Shown one piece after another: positions 7,251-15,186 of a stretch of DNA of 41,286 nt (the first letter of the stretch is position 1; every line of letters starts with the position of its first letter). This stretch comes from Indibacter alkaliphilus LW1. Its GTDB lineage: Bacteria; Bacteroidota; Bacteroidia; Cytophagales; Cyclobacteriaceae. The notes beneath the pieces were generated by a model, which ran no database searches, had not been told where the DNA came from, and saw only the letters and a program-made list of their open reading frames with translations. The position numbers and the translations under genes were made by a program. Location of the stretch: assembly GCF_000295935.2 (NCBI RefSeq), contig NZ_ALWO02000029.1, positions 1 through 41,286 on the forward strand, written 5' to 3'.

Positions 7251-7290
7251 ACACAAGGTTAAACAATTGACCTTGTGTTTTTCTTTTTAT
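7251..7290 (+). terminator. Terminator after lpdA
   Basis: ACACAAGGT (7251-7259) pairs perfectly with ACCTTGTGT (7270-7278) across a ten-base loop, followed by TTTTCTTTTT. A clear intrinsic terminator that separates lpdA from the sigma factor gene, whose start lies only about 10 nt further on. Confidence 0.8.
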
Positions 7291-7298
7291 AGGAAATT

Positions 7299-7856
7299 TT
7301 GGTTTCCGTAAAAAACGATACATTGGAAGAAAAAGAGCTTGTTTCAGGACTTCGTGCAAAGGACAGAAAGACCGTGGAGTATTTATATGAAAAATACTCA
7401 CGTGCACTTTTTACGGTGATCGGTAGGATAATTACTGATCCGGATATCGCGGAAGAGGTATTTCATGATTCCTTTATCAAAATCACCCGCAGGATAGACA
7501 GTTATGATGAATCCAAAGGGCGATTATATACCTGGATGGCCAACATTTGCCGTAATGCAGCCATTGATAAGACCAGGTCTAAAGAATTTTCACAGGGCAG
7601 TAAGACCAATACCATAGATGATTTCGTATATGGATTGGAAAGCAAATCTGGTACCGCCGAATTGGTTGATGGGATTGGTGTTAAAGAACTTCTTCTCAAT
7701 TTAAACACGGAGCAAAGGTTTGTGGTAGAATGCATCTATTTCAAAGGTTACACCCACTCTGAAATAGCTGAAGAATTTGACATTCCTCTGGGAACAGTCA
7801 AATCAAGGATCCGTGCAGCCCTTAATTTATTGAAAAAGAATTTAGAAAAAATCTAG
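7299..7856 (+). CDS. ECF-type RNA polymerase sigma factor
   Basis: 185 residues. The sigma-70 region 2 is seen in EVFHDSFIKITRRIDSYD and RLYTWMANICRNAAIDK (promoter melting and -10 recognition). Region 4 is seen in TEQRFVVECIYFKGYTHSEI and IPLGTVKSRIRAALNLLKK (helix-turn-helix for -35). The start used is TTG at 7299, because no ATG or GTG precedes region 2 in frame and AGGA sits just upstream. Its stop codon overlaps the GTG start of the anti-sigma gene (TAGTG), so the two are translationally coupled. It probably directs a small stress regulon under control of that anti-sigma factor. Confidence 0.88.
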   Translation: MVSVKNDTLEEKELVSGLRAKDRKTVEYLYEKYSRALFTVIGRIITDPDIAEEVFHDSFIKITRRIDSYDESKGRLYTWMANICRNAAIDKTRSKEFSQGSKTNTIDDFVYGLESKSGTAELVDGIGVKELLLNLNTEQRFVVECIYFKGYTHSEIAEEFDIPLGTVKSRIRAALNLLKKNLEKI

Positions 7857-8686
7857 TGGATATTAAAGCATACATATCGACAGGAAAGCTGGAACTCTTT
7901 GTGTTAGGAGAGTTGAGCGAACGGGAAAGGGAGGAGGTTATCCGATTGGCCAATGAATATCCTGAAATCCGTGCCGAACTAGATCAGATTGAAGAAACAT
8001 TCTTCGAATTTGATGATAAGACAGGAAAAGCTCCTTCAGCCAAAGTGAAGACCAAAATCTTTGATTCTCTTGAAAATGACTTTGCAGCAGCTGAAAAGCC
8101 TACTGCAAGTCTTAGGTCTGAAGCCAAGCCGGCGGCTAAGGAAGTGGCCATGACACCTTGGAAATCTTACTTTGTGGCAGCTTGTGTCACTACAGTCATA
8201 GCTTCTATAGCTGCCGTTTTCTTTGCCATACAGTATAAAGATGTAGACAACAGGTTCACTGCTTTGCTGCAGGAGCAATCTGTGCTTGCTGAGGAATTGG
8301 ATAGGTACAAGGTGAACTATGAGCAGGTGGATACACAGTTGGAAACGCTGCTTGCGGGAAATTTTGAGCGAATTCCTATGAAAGGAGAACCTTTTGAAAT
8401 TCAAAAAGATGCCAGAATAGATGTGTGGTGGGATCAGGATGCTGCATCAGTATTCATTTCCGTGAATAGACTGGCTGATTTGGATGAAAATCAGGATTAT
8501 CAGTTATGGGCAATCGGTGACGATGGTCCTGTGGGCATAGGTTTGATTAATGCTGAAAGGAAATATAGCCTTCAGCAAATGCAAGCAGTAGCAGCAGCAG
8601 GTGCTTTTGCCGTGACCATTGAGCCAAAAGGCGGTTCGGAAAGCCCTACCTTGGAGAATCTGGTGGTGATAGGGAATGTGGGTTAA
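7856..8686 (+). CDS. RskA-like transmembrane anti-sigma factor
   Basis: 276 residues from a GTG start that overlaps the sigma gene stop by one base. An N-terminal cytoplasmic part (LGELSEREREEVIRLANEYP is the zinc-less anti-sigma type) is followed by one TM helix (about 105-126). Then come a short coiled-coil region and a periplasmic C-terminal domain with DYQLWAIGDDGPVGIGLI, typical of anti-sigma-K factor RskA. It should hold the neighbouring ECF sigma inactive at the inner membrane until regulated proteolysis. No HxxxCxxC zinc motif is present. The inducing signal is unknown. Confidence 0.85.
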   Translation: MDIKAYISTGKLELFVLGELSEREREEVIRLANEYPEIRAELDQIEETFFEFDDKTGKAPSAKVKTKIFDSLENDFAAAEKPTASLRSEAKPAAKEVAMTPWKSYFVAACVTTVIASIAAVFFAIQYKDVDNRFTALLQEQSVLAEELDRYKVNYEQVDTQLETLLAGNFERIPMKGEPFEIQKDARIDVWWDQDAASVFISVNRLADLDENQDYQLWAIGDDGPVGIGLINAERKYSLQQMQAVAAAGAFAVTIEPKGGSESPTLENLVVIGNVG

Positions 8687-8828
8687 TCTTAAAAATCAAA
8701 CTGTTCACCTGTAGTTAAAAATGTATAATGAATGATAATTGATTCCTAGTGATCTTCAATTGTTATTTCTCATTCAATTATGACAGCCAATTTTAAAAGG
8801 AATAATTATAAACCATATTTTTCCTGTT

Positions 8829-8870
8829 AAAAGAAATCCAATTCCTTAAAAAAGGTTTTGGATTTCTTTT
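8829..8870 (+). terminator. Terminator-like hairpin after the anti-sigma gene
   Basis: AAAAGAAATCCAA (8829-8841) pairs with TTGGATTTCTTTT (8858-8870), with inner CCTT/AAGG pairing. The 3' arm itself ends in a T-run. It separates the sigma/anti-sigma genes from the AT-rich peptide operon. Nothing else gene-like was seen between 8687 and 9017 apart from the possible promoter. Confidence 0.6.
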
Positions 8871-8906
8871 TATGTGTTAAGTTTTAGTTAAATTTTAAAA
8901 TTTAGC

Positions 8907-8935
8907 TTGACAGCTATTCTTTTTTTTTTACTTTT
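8907..8935 (+). promoter_or_regulatory. Possible promoter of the peptide/propeller operon
   Basis: TTG (8907-8909), 18 nt, then TACTTTTC, one base off the Bacteroidota TAnnTTTG box. It would give a 5' leader of about 75 nt before the peptide gene at 9018. The surrounding sequence is T-rich, so a chance match is possible. Confidence 0.35.
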
Positions 8936-9017
8936 CTAATGTTCTTTTTACCGGTAATTTTTGAACAGGCTTAATATCCCTGCCTGCATATTGCGATGGG
9001 AGCTAAAATAAAAGTTT

Positions 9018-9209
9018 ATGAAAAATAAAATTGTTATTATGATAGCAGTTGTATTTATGTGGATAAATATGACAACAGCTAATGCGATTTGTTATGATTC
9101 TAATGGAAATATTGCTATAATCCATGGACAAGTATTTTCTGGGGATAATTTTGATGGCTCTTGTTCAGATTGTAATTGGAATTGTGCAAGACCAATTTCT
9201 CAGTGGTAA
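9018..9209 (+). CDS. Small secreted Cys-rich peptide precursor (NVEALA-like)
   Basis: 63 residues. A signal peptide (KNK, hydrophobic IVIMIAVVFMWINM, then TTANA) is followed by a mature part of about 40 residues with four cysteines (C25, C49, C52, C56) and many Asn/Gly/Asp. The layout resembles NVEALA-type short exported peptides of Bacteroidota, which are often found before propeller lipoproteins. The NVEALA motif itself is only loosely matched by the TTANA-I-C segment. It is the first gene of an AT-rich operon. A GGGAGC upstream (8998-9003) is a weak ribosome site. Function of this class is unknown; signalling or bacteriocin-like roles are speculation. Confidence 0.65.
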   Translation: MKNKIVIMIAVVFMWINMTTANAICYDSNGNIAIIHGQVFSGDNFDGSCSDCNWNCARPISQW

Positions 9210-9291
9210 AAGGTGCTGGTTCCTTGATTGAAAGGGACCAGCTTTTCTTATCAATCCACAAAAGATCTTTTTGTAAGAGTATTATTTACCA

Positions 9292-10449
9292 ATGAAAAGA
9301 AAATATTTTATAAATATTTATATAGCTTTATTTTTAATTTCTTGTGATATTAAAAATAAAAACTCTTTAGAATACGATTATTTAAAATTTTTATATGATT
9401 CTGTAGGGGTAAATTTAGATGACTCAACATCTAATGAATTTATGCGGACTCAATATTTAAAATCAGGTGAAAAAGAGTTTTTATATCATTATAATCAGTT
9501 TAAAAATAAAATAGAAAAATTTGACCTTGAGACTGGTTTGCTGGTAAAAACAATTGGTTATCCAAATGATGAACCTTATGTAATTAAACTGGTTCAGGGG
9601 ATTTCTGTGGTAAACGAAGATTCTATCTTTTTATATCCATCATTAGGGATCAGAGGTACAATCTTAATAAATGATAATGGTGAATTAATTCAAAGGTACC
9701 TTCCGGATAAGACCAAGGATTTAGAGGCTTCTTTAGTTAATCATATTTCTTTTGGTGCTCAGAGAACATTAATTTTTGGTGATAAAATTTATTTTATTCA
9801 TTATCCTCTTTTTGAAATGAGCAATCCTTCAAATATTAATAGTGATTTTAAATTTGAAGTCATTTATGACACAAAATCAAATAAAGTAGAATATTTGGAT
9901 GAGTCATCTTTTCCAATTTTTTATCACAATAAAATATGGCCTTCTAATCACTTACAAGTGTCTAGGGAAGTAAATTGCGGTAAATGGATTTATTCTTGGA
10001 ATATGGAAGACAGTATATTAGTAATTGACAAGGAAAATGAAAATTCAACTTATACTAATGCAAAAAGCAAGTTTAAAAATAAGGAATTTGAACCTTTTAG
10101 AATGATGCCCAATAATGATCAAAAAATCCAATTTACTTTAACTAATTTAAAATACTATGGTATTTATTATGATCAATATAGAAAATTATACTATAGGACT
10201 GTTCAACTTCCCGGGTCATATCAAAAAAGAGCGGATGCAAAATTATTGGATGCTAGCAGAGATTTTTCAATTATTATCTTAGATGATAGTTTTAATATTA
10301 TAGATGAAGTATTATTCAAAGGCGGGATTTATAACATTTACAGATTATTTGTTGGAGAAAAGGGCGTTTATTTACCTTTGAATAATCCTAACTACAAAGG
10401 TCAAAAAGAGGATATTTTACATTATCATATTTTTAATTTTTCAAGATGA
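9292..10449 (+). CDS. DUF4221-like propeller lipoprotein
   Basis: 385 residues with a lipoprotein signal (FLISC, Cys near 18). The segment from about 35 on (DSVGVNLDDSTSNEF, YLYHYNQ-type strand, KIEKFDLETG, LLVKTIGYP) is characteristic of DUF4221 proteins of Bacteroidota, predicted beta-propellers anchored to the membrane. The repeated pattern of short strand pairs supports a six-blade fold. Coding sequence is very AT-rich compared with neighbours, suggesting acquisition. It lies 82 nt after the peptide gene and overlaps the next gene by 4 nt (ATGA). Function unknown; ligand binding or peptide recognition is a guess from context. Confidence 0.75.
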   Translation: MKRKYFINIYIALFLISCDIKNKNSLEYDYLKFLYDSVGVNLDDSTSNEFMRTQYLKSGEKEFLYHYNQFKNKIEKFDLETGLLVKTIGYPNDEPYVIKLVQGISVVNEDSIFLYPSLGIRGTILINDNGELIQRYLPDKTKDLEASLVNHISFGAQRTLIFGDKIYFIHYPLFEMSNPSNINSDFKFEVIYDTKSNKVEYLDESSFPIFYHNKIWPSNHLQVSREVNCGKWIYSWNMEDSILVIDKENENSTYTNAKSKFKNKEFEPFRMMPNNDQKIQFTLTNLKYYGIYYDQYRKLYYRTVQLPGSYQKRADAKLLDASRDFSIIILDDSFNIIDEVLFKGGIYNIYRLFVGEKGVYLPLNNPNYKGQKEDILHYHIFNFSR

Positions 10450-10847
10450 AATATGTTTTATTCATATGTTTTCTGAGTATATACTTCTTTGTCTCTTGCC
10501 AAAGTGAATCTTCAAAATTCCAAAAATACACAAAAGAATTAGAAATAGTATTTGATAGACCTGCATTGGTTATAAATTTAGATAGTTGCTCTTCATGTTA
10601 TTCAGTTTTTTTTCAATCTGTCAAGAAATTTGAATTAAAGAACTATATAATTGTCGTAATAGCTAAAGAAAGTAAAAAGGCGAACTTATTATCAAATTCG
10701 AAAAATGCTAACGTATTCCATGATGTAAAGAACTTAGCCTTTAATTACCAAATCCTTGAGTCTTTACCAAGAATTTATTTAACAGATGGTACCGTAATAG
10801 AAGTGATTAGTCCCGAAATAATAGATAGGTTTATTGATGAAGATTAA
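10446..10847 (+). CDS. Small lipoprotein with CxxC motif, thioredoxin-like candidate
   Basis: 133 residues with signal peptide and lipobox (FFVSC). After a short linker comes PALVINLDSCSSCYSVFF, a beta strand ending in a C-S-S-C motif followed by a helix. This is the arrangement of a thioredoxin-type active site. Later LESLPRIYLTDG resembles the cis-Pro strand (x-P-x-x-x-L) of that fold. It overlaps the genes on both sides (4 nt and 11 nt), so it is co-translated with two propeller proteins. It could act on the cysteines of the secreted peptide encoded first in the operon; this link is inference. Confidence 0.65.
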   Translation: MKYVLFICFLSIYFFVSCQSESSKFQKYTKELEIVFDRPALVINLDSCSSCYSVFFQSVKKFELKNYIIVVIAKESKKANLLSNSKNANVFHDVKNLAFNYQILESLPRIYLTDGTVIEVISPEIIDRFIDED

Positions 10848-11856
10848 ATTATTCTTAATAATTATTTTTCCGTTCTTTTTTTTTCAAGCATGTCTTCAAA
10901 AAATTTTAGATGAAAAAGAAACGGAGATACAGTTTTATTTAGATAATAAGGAAACTATTTGGGATATTGCTTATCATCAAGAGGCCTTTTACCTCCTTAC
11001 TAATAAGCATAATTTTTACGTTTTTAAAAGTAATGGAGAAAACAAATCCAAAAAGAATATCCTATATGTTGATTTAAACTCTGATGGCACTGTGAATTAC
11101 TATCCTAAAAACATGATCCGCTCATTTCATATATGGAAAGATAAGGTTTATTTTTTAGGACATAACCCTGGAAATATATTAGTCACAGACTTAAAAGGAG
11201 TTGAAGTGGATATGTTAATTCCTGAATATAACTCTGGTGTTTTTCACGATTTGGTTTGGGCCAAGGAAAGCCAGATTATTGTTAACGTATACCACCCTGG
11301 TCTCAATCCAAACTATTTTGAATTATATTTGATTTCTTTAGAAAGTGGGAAATCAAAGAAAATTTTTGAATATGATATAGGTGAAAATGCGGCATATATA
11401 AAAATTGGTTTATACAATGATTCAAACTATTATATCATTCATCCCAACATAGACAGAGCATTAGTTTGGAAACCGTTCCTTGGGATTACGGACTCTGTAT
11501 TTTTGCCTGATTCCAATATCCGTTACCAAGGAAAACTGGATGATGTAGGCTCAGACTTATCAAACTGGAAAAACAAAGATAAATATAAGAAAAATAGAAC
11601 TTTCCCAGATGAGTTTGTTGGAAATTCTTATAAGAATGAGAAATTTTATTTATTAAGTAAAATACTTCAAAGGGATTCGGTCAATAGGTATTCAGATTCT
11701 TTTTTAATGAATTTTGGAAATGAACATTTTAAAAAAGAATTTTTTTTGAAGGATCATGTCTTCGTAAAAACTTTGGGGGATAATGATTTTTATTTAGGTG
11801 TTTTGAAAAGGGGAGAATATCAATATTTGGTCAAAAGGTTTTTTCCAAAAGAATAG
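10837..11856 (+). CDS. Propeller-type lipoprotein of the peptide operon
   Basis: 339 residues from ATG 10837 (a TTG three bases earlier is open but less likely). The signal peptide has lipobox FFFQAC. The body is rich in repeated strand motifs (FYLLTNKHNFYVFKSNG, KVYFLGHNPGNILVTDLKG, LYLISLESGKSKKIFEYD), typical of 6-bladed beta-propeller lipoproteins, though I cannot name a family with certainty. AT-rich like the rest of the operon. It is the last gene of the four-gene unit. Confidence 0.6.
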   Translation: MKIKLFLIIIFPFFFFQACLQKILDEKETEIQFYLDNKETIWDIAYHQEAFYLLTNKHNFYVFKSNGENKSKKNILYVDLNSDGTVNYYPKNMIRSFHIWKDKVYFLGHNPGNILVTDLKGVEVDMLIPEYNSGVFHDLVWAKESQIIVNVYHPGLNPNYFELYLISLESGKSKKIFEYDIGENAAYIKIGLYNDSNYYIIHPNIDRALVWKPFLGITDSVFLPDSNIRYQGKLDDVGSDLSNWKNKDKYKKNRTFPDEFVGNSYKNEKFYLLSKILQRDSVNRYSDSFLMNFGNEHFKKEFFLKDHVFVKTLGDNDFYLGVLKRGEYQYLVKRFFPKE

Positions 11857-11933
11857 TTTAAATTTGATATAGTCTAATTGGCTCCGCTAAATTATGTTTA
11901 GTTAGATTTGGTGAAATTCTAATATTTATTCAA

Positions 11934-12392
11934 ATGGAACTCCAACTCTCCACGCCAGCATTGCTTTTTTCAGCCATCACCTTGATGATGTTGGCATTTA
12001 CCAATAGGTTTTTGGCTACGGCCAATCTGATCAGGGGATTGCACAAAAAGTACCTGGAAAATCCCGATGAAAAAATCATTATAGGACAGATACACAACCT
12101 CAAAAGGCGACTCAGCATGATCAAATACATGCAGCTCTGCGGCGTGCTGAGTTTTTTGCTTTGTGTCATCTGTATGTACTTGATTTTTATTGAAGCCCAG
12201 CAAGCTGCCAATTATGTATTTATAGGGAGCATGTTCACACTTTTGGTTTCATTGGCCATTTCTTTTGTAGAAATTATGGTCTCCAATAAAGCACTGAACC
12301 TTGAAATACAGGACATGGAAGACCTTTTTCAGTCCAGGTCAGCGGGGCTTGATTTCTGGTTCAAAAAAGATAAGAATGTTGATGAAAAATAG
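11934..12392 (+). CDS. DUF2721 family membrane protein
   Basis: 152 residues with three hydrophobic helices (about 7-27, 62-84 and 92-112) and a conserved segment after the first (LATANLIRGLHKKYLENPD, then NLKRRLSMIKYMQLCGVLSF). This fits DUF2721, small predicted inner-membrane proteins of unknown function. GC content returns to the chromosomal average here. Its end overlaps the start of the glycerophosphodiesterase gene, so the two are coupled. Confidence 0.8.
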   Translation: MELQLSTPALLFSAITLMMLAFTNRFLATANLIRGLHKKYLENPDEKIIIGQIHNLKRRLSMIKYMQLCGVLSFLLCVICMYLIFIEAQQAANYVFIGSMFTLLVSLAISFVEIMVSNKALNLEIQDMEDLFQSRSAGLDFWFKKDKNVDEK

Positions 12393-13308
12393 ATTTTTAC
12401 TGCTTATAATTTTATTTGGCGCTCTCGCCTTTATTTCCTGTAAGAAGCAGTTTGAAGATTTCTATAAAATTCAGGTAAATAGTCTTTCCGAAATGGAAGA
12501 CTTTTATACCTGGTCTCCAGACAGAATTCCCATGGTCTCCGCCCATAGAGGAGGTCCTTATCCTGGTTTTCCGGAAAACTGTATAGAGACTTTTGAAAAT
12601 ACCTTGAGGCATACAGCTTCCATTCTTGAGTTTGATGTGGCACTGACCAAAGACTCTGTGAAGGTGCTGATGCACGACAATACCTTAGACAGGACGACAA
12701 ATGGCTCTGGCAAAGTGATTGACAAAACCTATGAAGAAATCAAAGCTTTGAGGCTTAAGGATAACGAAGGTAAGCTGACAGATTTCACTATTCCTACGCT
12801 GGAAGAAGTCTTGGAATGGGGCAGAGGGAAGACGCTTTTTACAGTGGATGTCAAGCGTGAAGTGCCTTTCGAAATGGTCGTGGATGAGATCAAGAAAGCG
12901 CAGGCAGAGCCTTATGCCGCAGTGATTACCTATAGCGCAGAAGCGGCTAAGGAAGTGCATGCCCTTCACCCTGACTTGATGTTGTCTGTGACGATCAGAA
13001 ATGAAGAGGAATTACAAAGATTTGAAGATTCAGGCATTCCAGTAGAAAAATGGATTGCTTTTACTGGTACCTCTGAAAGACCACAGGAATTCAATCAAAT
13101 GCTTCACGAAAGAGGGGTTTTTACCATTCTTGGTGTCTTGGGCAACTTAGACCGTAGTGCCATTGCCCGGGGTGATCATATTTATAAGGAATTTGTAAAA
13201 AACGGTGCCGATATCTTGGCTACTGACAGACCGATAGAGGCTGCGGAGGCGATAAAGGACTTAATACCAGAGAAAACTTCGAAAATGAAATATTGGAAAT
13301 ACGATTGA
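12382..13308 (+). CDS. Glycerophosphodiester phosphodiesterase lipoprotein
   Basis: 308 residues from ATG 12382 (ATG at 12376 also possible); the open frame extends further upstream but only within the DUF2721 gene. The signal is a lipoprotein type (GALAFISC). The GDPD TIM-barrel motifs are complete: SAHRGG, ENCIETFENT, EFDVALTKDSVKVLMHD and NTLDRTT, with the metal and catalytic residues (His-Arg, Glu/Asp, His) in place. The C-terminal GADILATDRP is also typical. It hydrolyses glycerophosphodiesters to glycerol-3-phosphate and an alcohol in the periplasm or at the cell surface. It overlaps the DUF2721 gene by 11 nt. Confidence 0.88.
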   Translation: MKNRFLLLIILFGALAFISCKKQFEDFYKIQVNSLSEMEDFYTWSPDRIPMVSAHRGGPYPGFPENCIETFENTLRHTASILEFDVALTKDSVKVLMHDNTLDRTTNGSGKVIDKTYEEIKALRLKDNEGKLTDFTIPTLEEVLEWGRGKTLFTVDVKREVPFEMVVDEIKKAQAEPYAAVITYSAEAAKEVHALHPDLMLSVTIRNEEELQRFEDSGIPVEKWIAFTGTSERPQEFNQMLHERGVFTILGVLGNLDRSAIARGDHIYKEFVKNGADILATDRPIEAAEAIKDLIPEKTSKMKYWKYD

Positions 13309-13514
13309 AATAATATAGAAATATGGTAGATATACGATAGAAATACAATAGAAATAATATTTAGTTTAAAGGGTGATGCGGTACTTATAAAAACGTATGA
13401 TGCTTGATATTATATCGCCGAAGGCATATTTCAATTTATTTCACGCAGTGTATTTCAGTTATAAATTATATTTCACAAAGTATATTTCCACTGTATTTTC
13501 TTAACTAATGTTGT
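13309..13514. repeat. AT-rich hairpin-repeat cluster
   Basis: ATATTTC-rich intergenic sequence with at least three small hairpins of one design but different sequence: GCC-GAA-GGC (13417-13425), CAC-GCA-GTG (13442-13450) and AC-AAA-GT (13475-13481). Each is flanked by ATATTTC or TATTTC words. No gene seen. Confidence 0.6.
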
Positions 13515-14531
13515 ATGATAATTGATTTAAGAAGCGATACCCTAACTAAGCCCACCCCAGGCATGCTTCAAGCCATGTGGGCTGCGGAAATTGGGGATGA
13601 TGTGTTTGGGGAGGATCCCACGGTGAATGCACTGGAACAAAAGCTGGCGGACATGTTTGGTATGGAGGCTGGCTTGTTTTGCCCATCTGGTACCATGACC
13701 AATCAGATTGCCATCCGCTTGCATACTGGGTTGCAGACGGAGGTGATTTGCCATAAATATTCACATATCTACCTCTACGAGGGTGGCGGCATCATGTCCA
13801 ATTCCCATGCTTCGGTTAAGTTGCTTGATGGTCCTTACGGCAAAATAAGTCCTCAGGATATTCTAGATGCCATCAATCCAGATGATGTGCATGCACCTGA
13901 GACGACATTGGTTTCTCTGGAGAATACCATGAACAAAGGTGGGGGAAGTATCTACACACTGGATGAAATCAAGCCCATCAAAGCGATCTGTGAACAGTAT
14001 GGCTTAAAGTTGCATTTGGATGGTGCCAGACTTTTCAATGCTTTGGTAGAATCTGGTGAAAGTCCCAAAGAATGGGGAGCTATGTTTGATACGATTTCTA
14101 TTTGTTTGAGCAAGGGATTGGGTTGTCCGGTAGGTTCTGTGCTTTTGGGAACCAAAGCAGATATCAAGCGCGCAAGAAAAGTTAGAAAAGCTTTTGGCGG
14201 AGGCATGCGTCAGGCTGGGTTTTTGGCTGCTGCGGCCATCTATGCCTTGGATCATCATGTGGAGCGGCTGAAAGAAGACCATGCAAGAGCAAGAAAACTC
14301 GGTGAAATGCTGGAACAACATCCTCTAGTAGCTGAAGTCTTTCCGGTAATGACCAATATTGTGATAGCCAGGCTATCAGGAATTACCCCGGCAGAGATGC
14401 TGTCAAAATTAGAGGCGCAGGGAATCAAAGCCGTCAAGTTTGGCAAAGATCAGATTCGTTTTGTGACGCATTTGGATTTCGATGATGAGATGATGGGGGT
14501 TTTTGGGGAGAGGTTAGAGGATATTTCATAG
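13515..14531 (+). CDS. ltaE: Low-specificity L-threonine aldolase
   Basis: 338 residues. PLP fold type I threonine aldolase: IDLRSDTLTKPTPGML at the start, DDVFGEDPTVN, FCPSGTMTNQIA, HLDGAR with D169, and the PLP-binding K200 in SICLSKGLGCPVGS. It splits L-threonine or L-allo-threonine to glycine and acetaldehyde in the cytoplasm. The ATG follows the hairpin cluster by a few bases; no strong ribosome site is visible. Monocistronic. Length and motifs are normal. Confidence 0.92.
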   Translation: MIIDLRSDTLTKPTPGMLQAMWAAEIGDDVFGEDPTVNALEQKLADMFGMEAGLFCPSGTMTNQIAIRLHTGLQTEVICHKYSHIYLYEGGGIMSNSHASVKLLDGPYGKISPQDILDAINPDDVHAPETTLVSLENTMNKGGGSIYTLDEIKPIKAICEQYGLKLHLDGARLFNALVESGESPKEWGAMFDTISICLSKGLGCPVGSVLLGTKADIKRARKVRKAFGGGMRQAGFLAAAAIYALDHHVERLKEDHARARKLGEMLEQHPLVAEVFPVMTNIVIARLSGITPAEMLSKLEAQGIKAVKFGKDQIRFVTHLDFDDEMMGVFGERLEDIS

Positions 14532-14895
14532 ATACTTACTTCGTGATATTAGGTGGATATTAATTGGATATATGCTTCGCGAAATATACTTCGTGAAATA
14601 AGGTTGAAATATTGGGTTGATATTTATTTCATGATATTGATGGATAACTTGTCCCGGTTTATCGGGGTATACTTCGTGAAATAAGGTGGAAATATGCCTT
14701 CGGCGAAATATGGTTGAGATATTGGGTGACCTTTGGGGTTTTAAAATCCCCGAAGGTCTTAAATGTTAGCTGTTTTTTCAGTTTGAAATACTGTTGAAAC
14801 CGAAGCTTTAGCGGAGGTCTTGAGAGCTTTAGCGATTCGGGATATGCTTTCAGCGAAATAATGGGGTGAAATTAGGTGGATATTTATGGACATTT
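14532..14895. repeat. Long array of covarying hairpin repeats
   Basis: An irregular array of units such as ATACTTCGTGAAATA, ATATGCTTCGCGAAATATA and ATATGCCTTCGGCGAAATAT. Hairpin cores are AC-TTC-GT (14538-14544, 14588-14594, 14671-14677), GC-TTC-GC (14574-14580), GCC-TTC-GGC (14696-14704) and GC-TTTCA-GC (14846-14854), separated by GGTGGATATT or GGTTGATATT-like linkers. A CCCG...CGGG hairpin (14650-14668) and a longer palindrome (14728-14760) are embedded. Spacing is irregular, so it is not a CRISPR array. No gene here. Confidence 0.7.
14728..14760. repeat. Intergenic palindrome (ACCTT...AAGGT family), second copy
   Basis: GACCTTTGGGG, TTTTAAAA, then CCCCGAAGGTC forms a long imperfect stem. 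The outer arms match the palindrome at 4211-4242, and the inner bases differ on both sides so that pairing is kept. Confidence 0.6.
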
Positions 14896-14919
14896 GAATT
14901 CAAAGTATGGTTAGAATAA

Positions 14920-15066
14920 TTTTACGTTGTAATTTCTCCAAGTCATTTTATCGTCAAGGATGGTAAATTACTTTCCAAATTTATCGGAGCCCCATTGGTT
15001 CCGCACACGTCAGCATTAGATCTTTTTCAGGAGGAATTGGAGAAAGCAATCCTAGGTACCTTATAA
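14920..15066 (+). pseudogene. C-terminal gene remnant, possibly thioredoxin-like
   Basis: An open frame with no start, running from a stop at 14919 to TAA at 15066. It encodes YVVISPSHFIVKDGKLLSKF and then IGAPLVPHTSALDLFQEELE before a short tail. The P-x-x-F-I-V-K-D-G-K-L pattern resembles the cis-Pro strand and following hairpin of thioredoxin-fold proteins, but this is a weak match. The N-terminal part is absent, with repeat array directly upstream. Confidence 0.35.
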
Positions 15067-15186
15067 TTCATTCTCTTTGGACCTTGCCATGAAGTTTATA
15101 AAACTTATTTTTACAGCGTAAAAAGATTTACTTTTTGAACGTAAGATATTTTACTTTGATAAAATAAATACCTTCTGCATATCTAC

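Noticed and set aside
12301-12381. Longer N-terminus of the glycerophosphodiesterase
   Set aside because: It would need a TTG start inside the DUF2721 gene and would bury the lipoprotein signal peptide.
14532-14895. Possible CRISPR array
   Set aside because: Units differ in sequence, spacing is irregular, no constant repeat and no cas genes.
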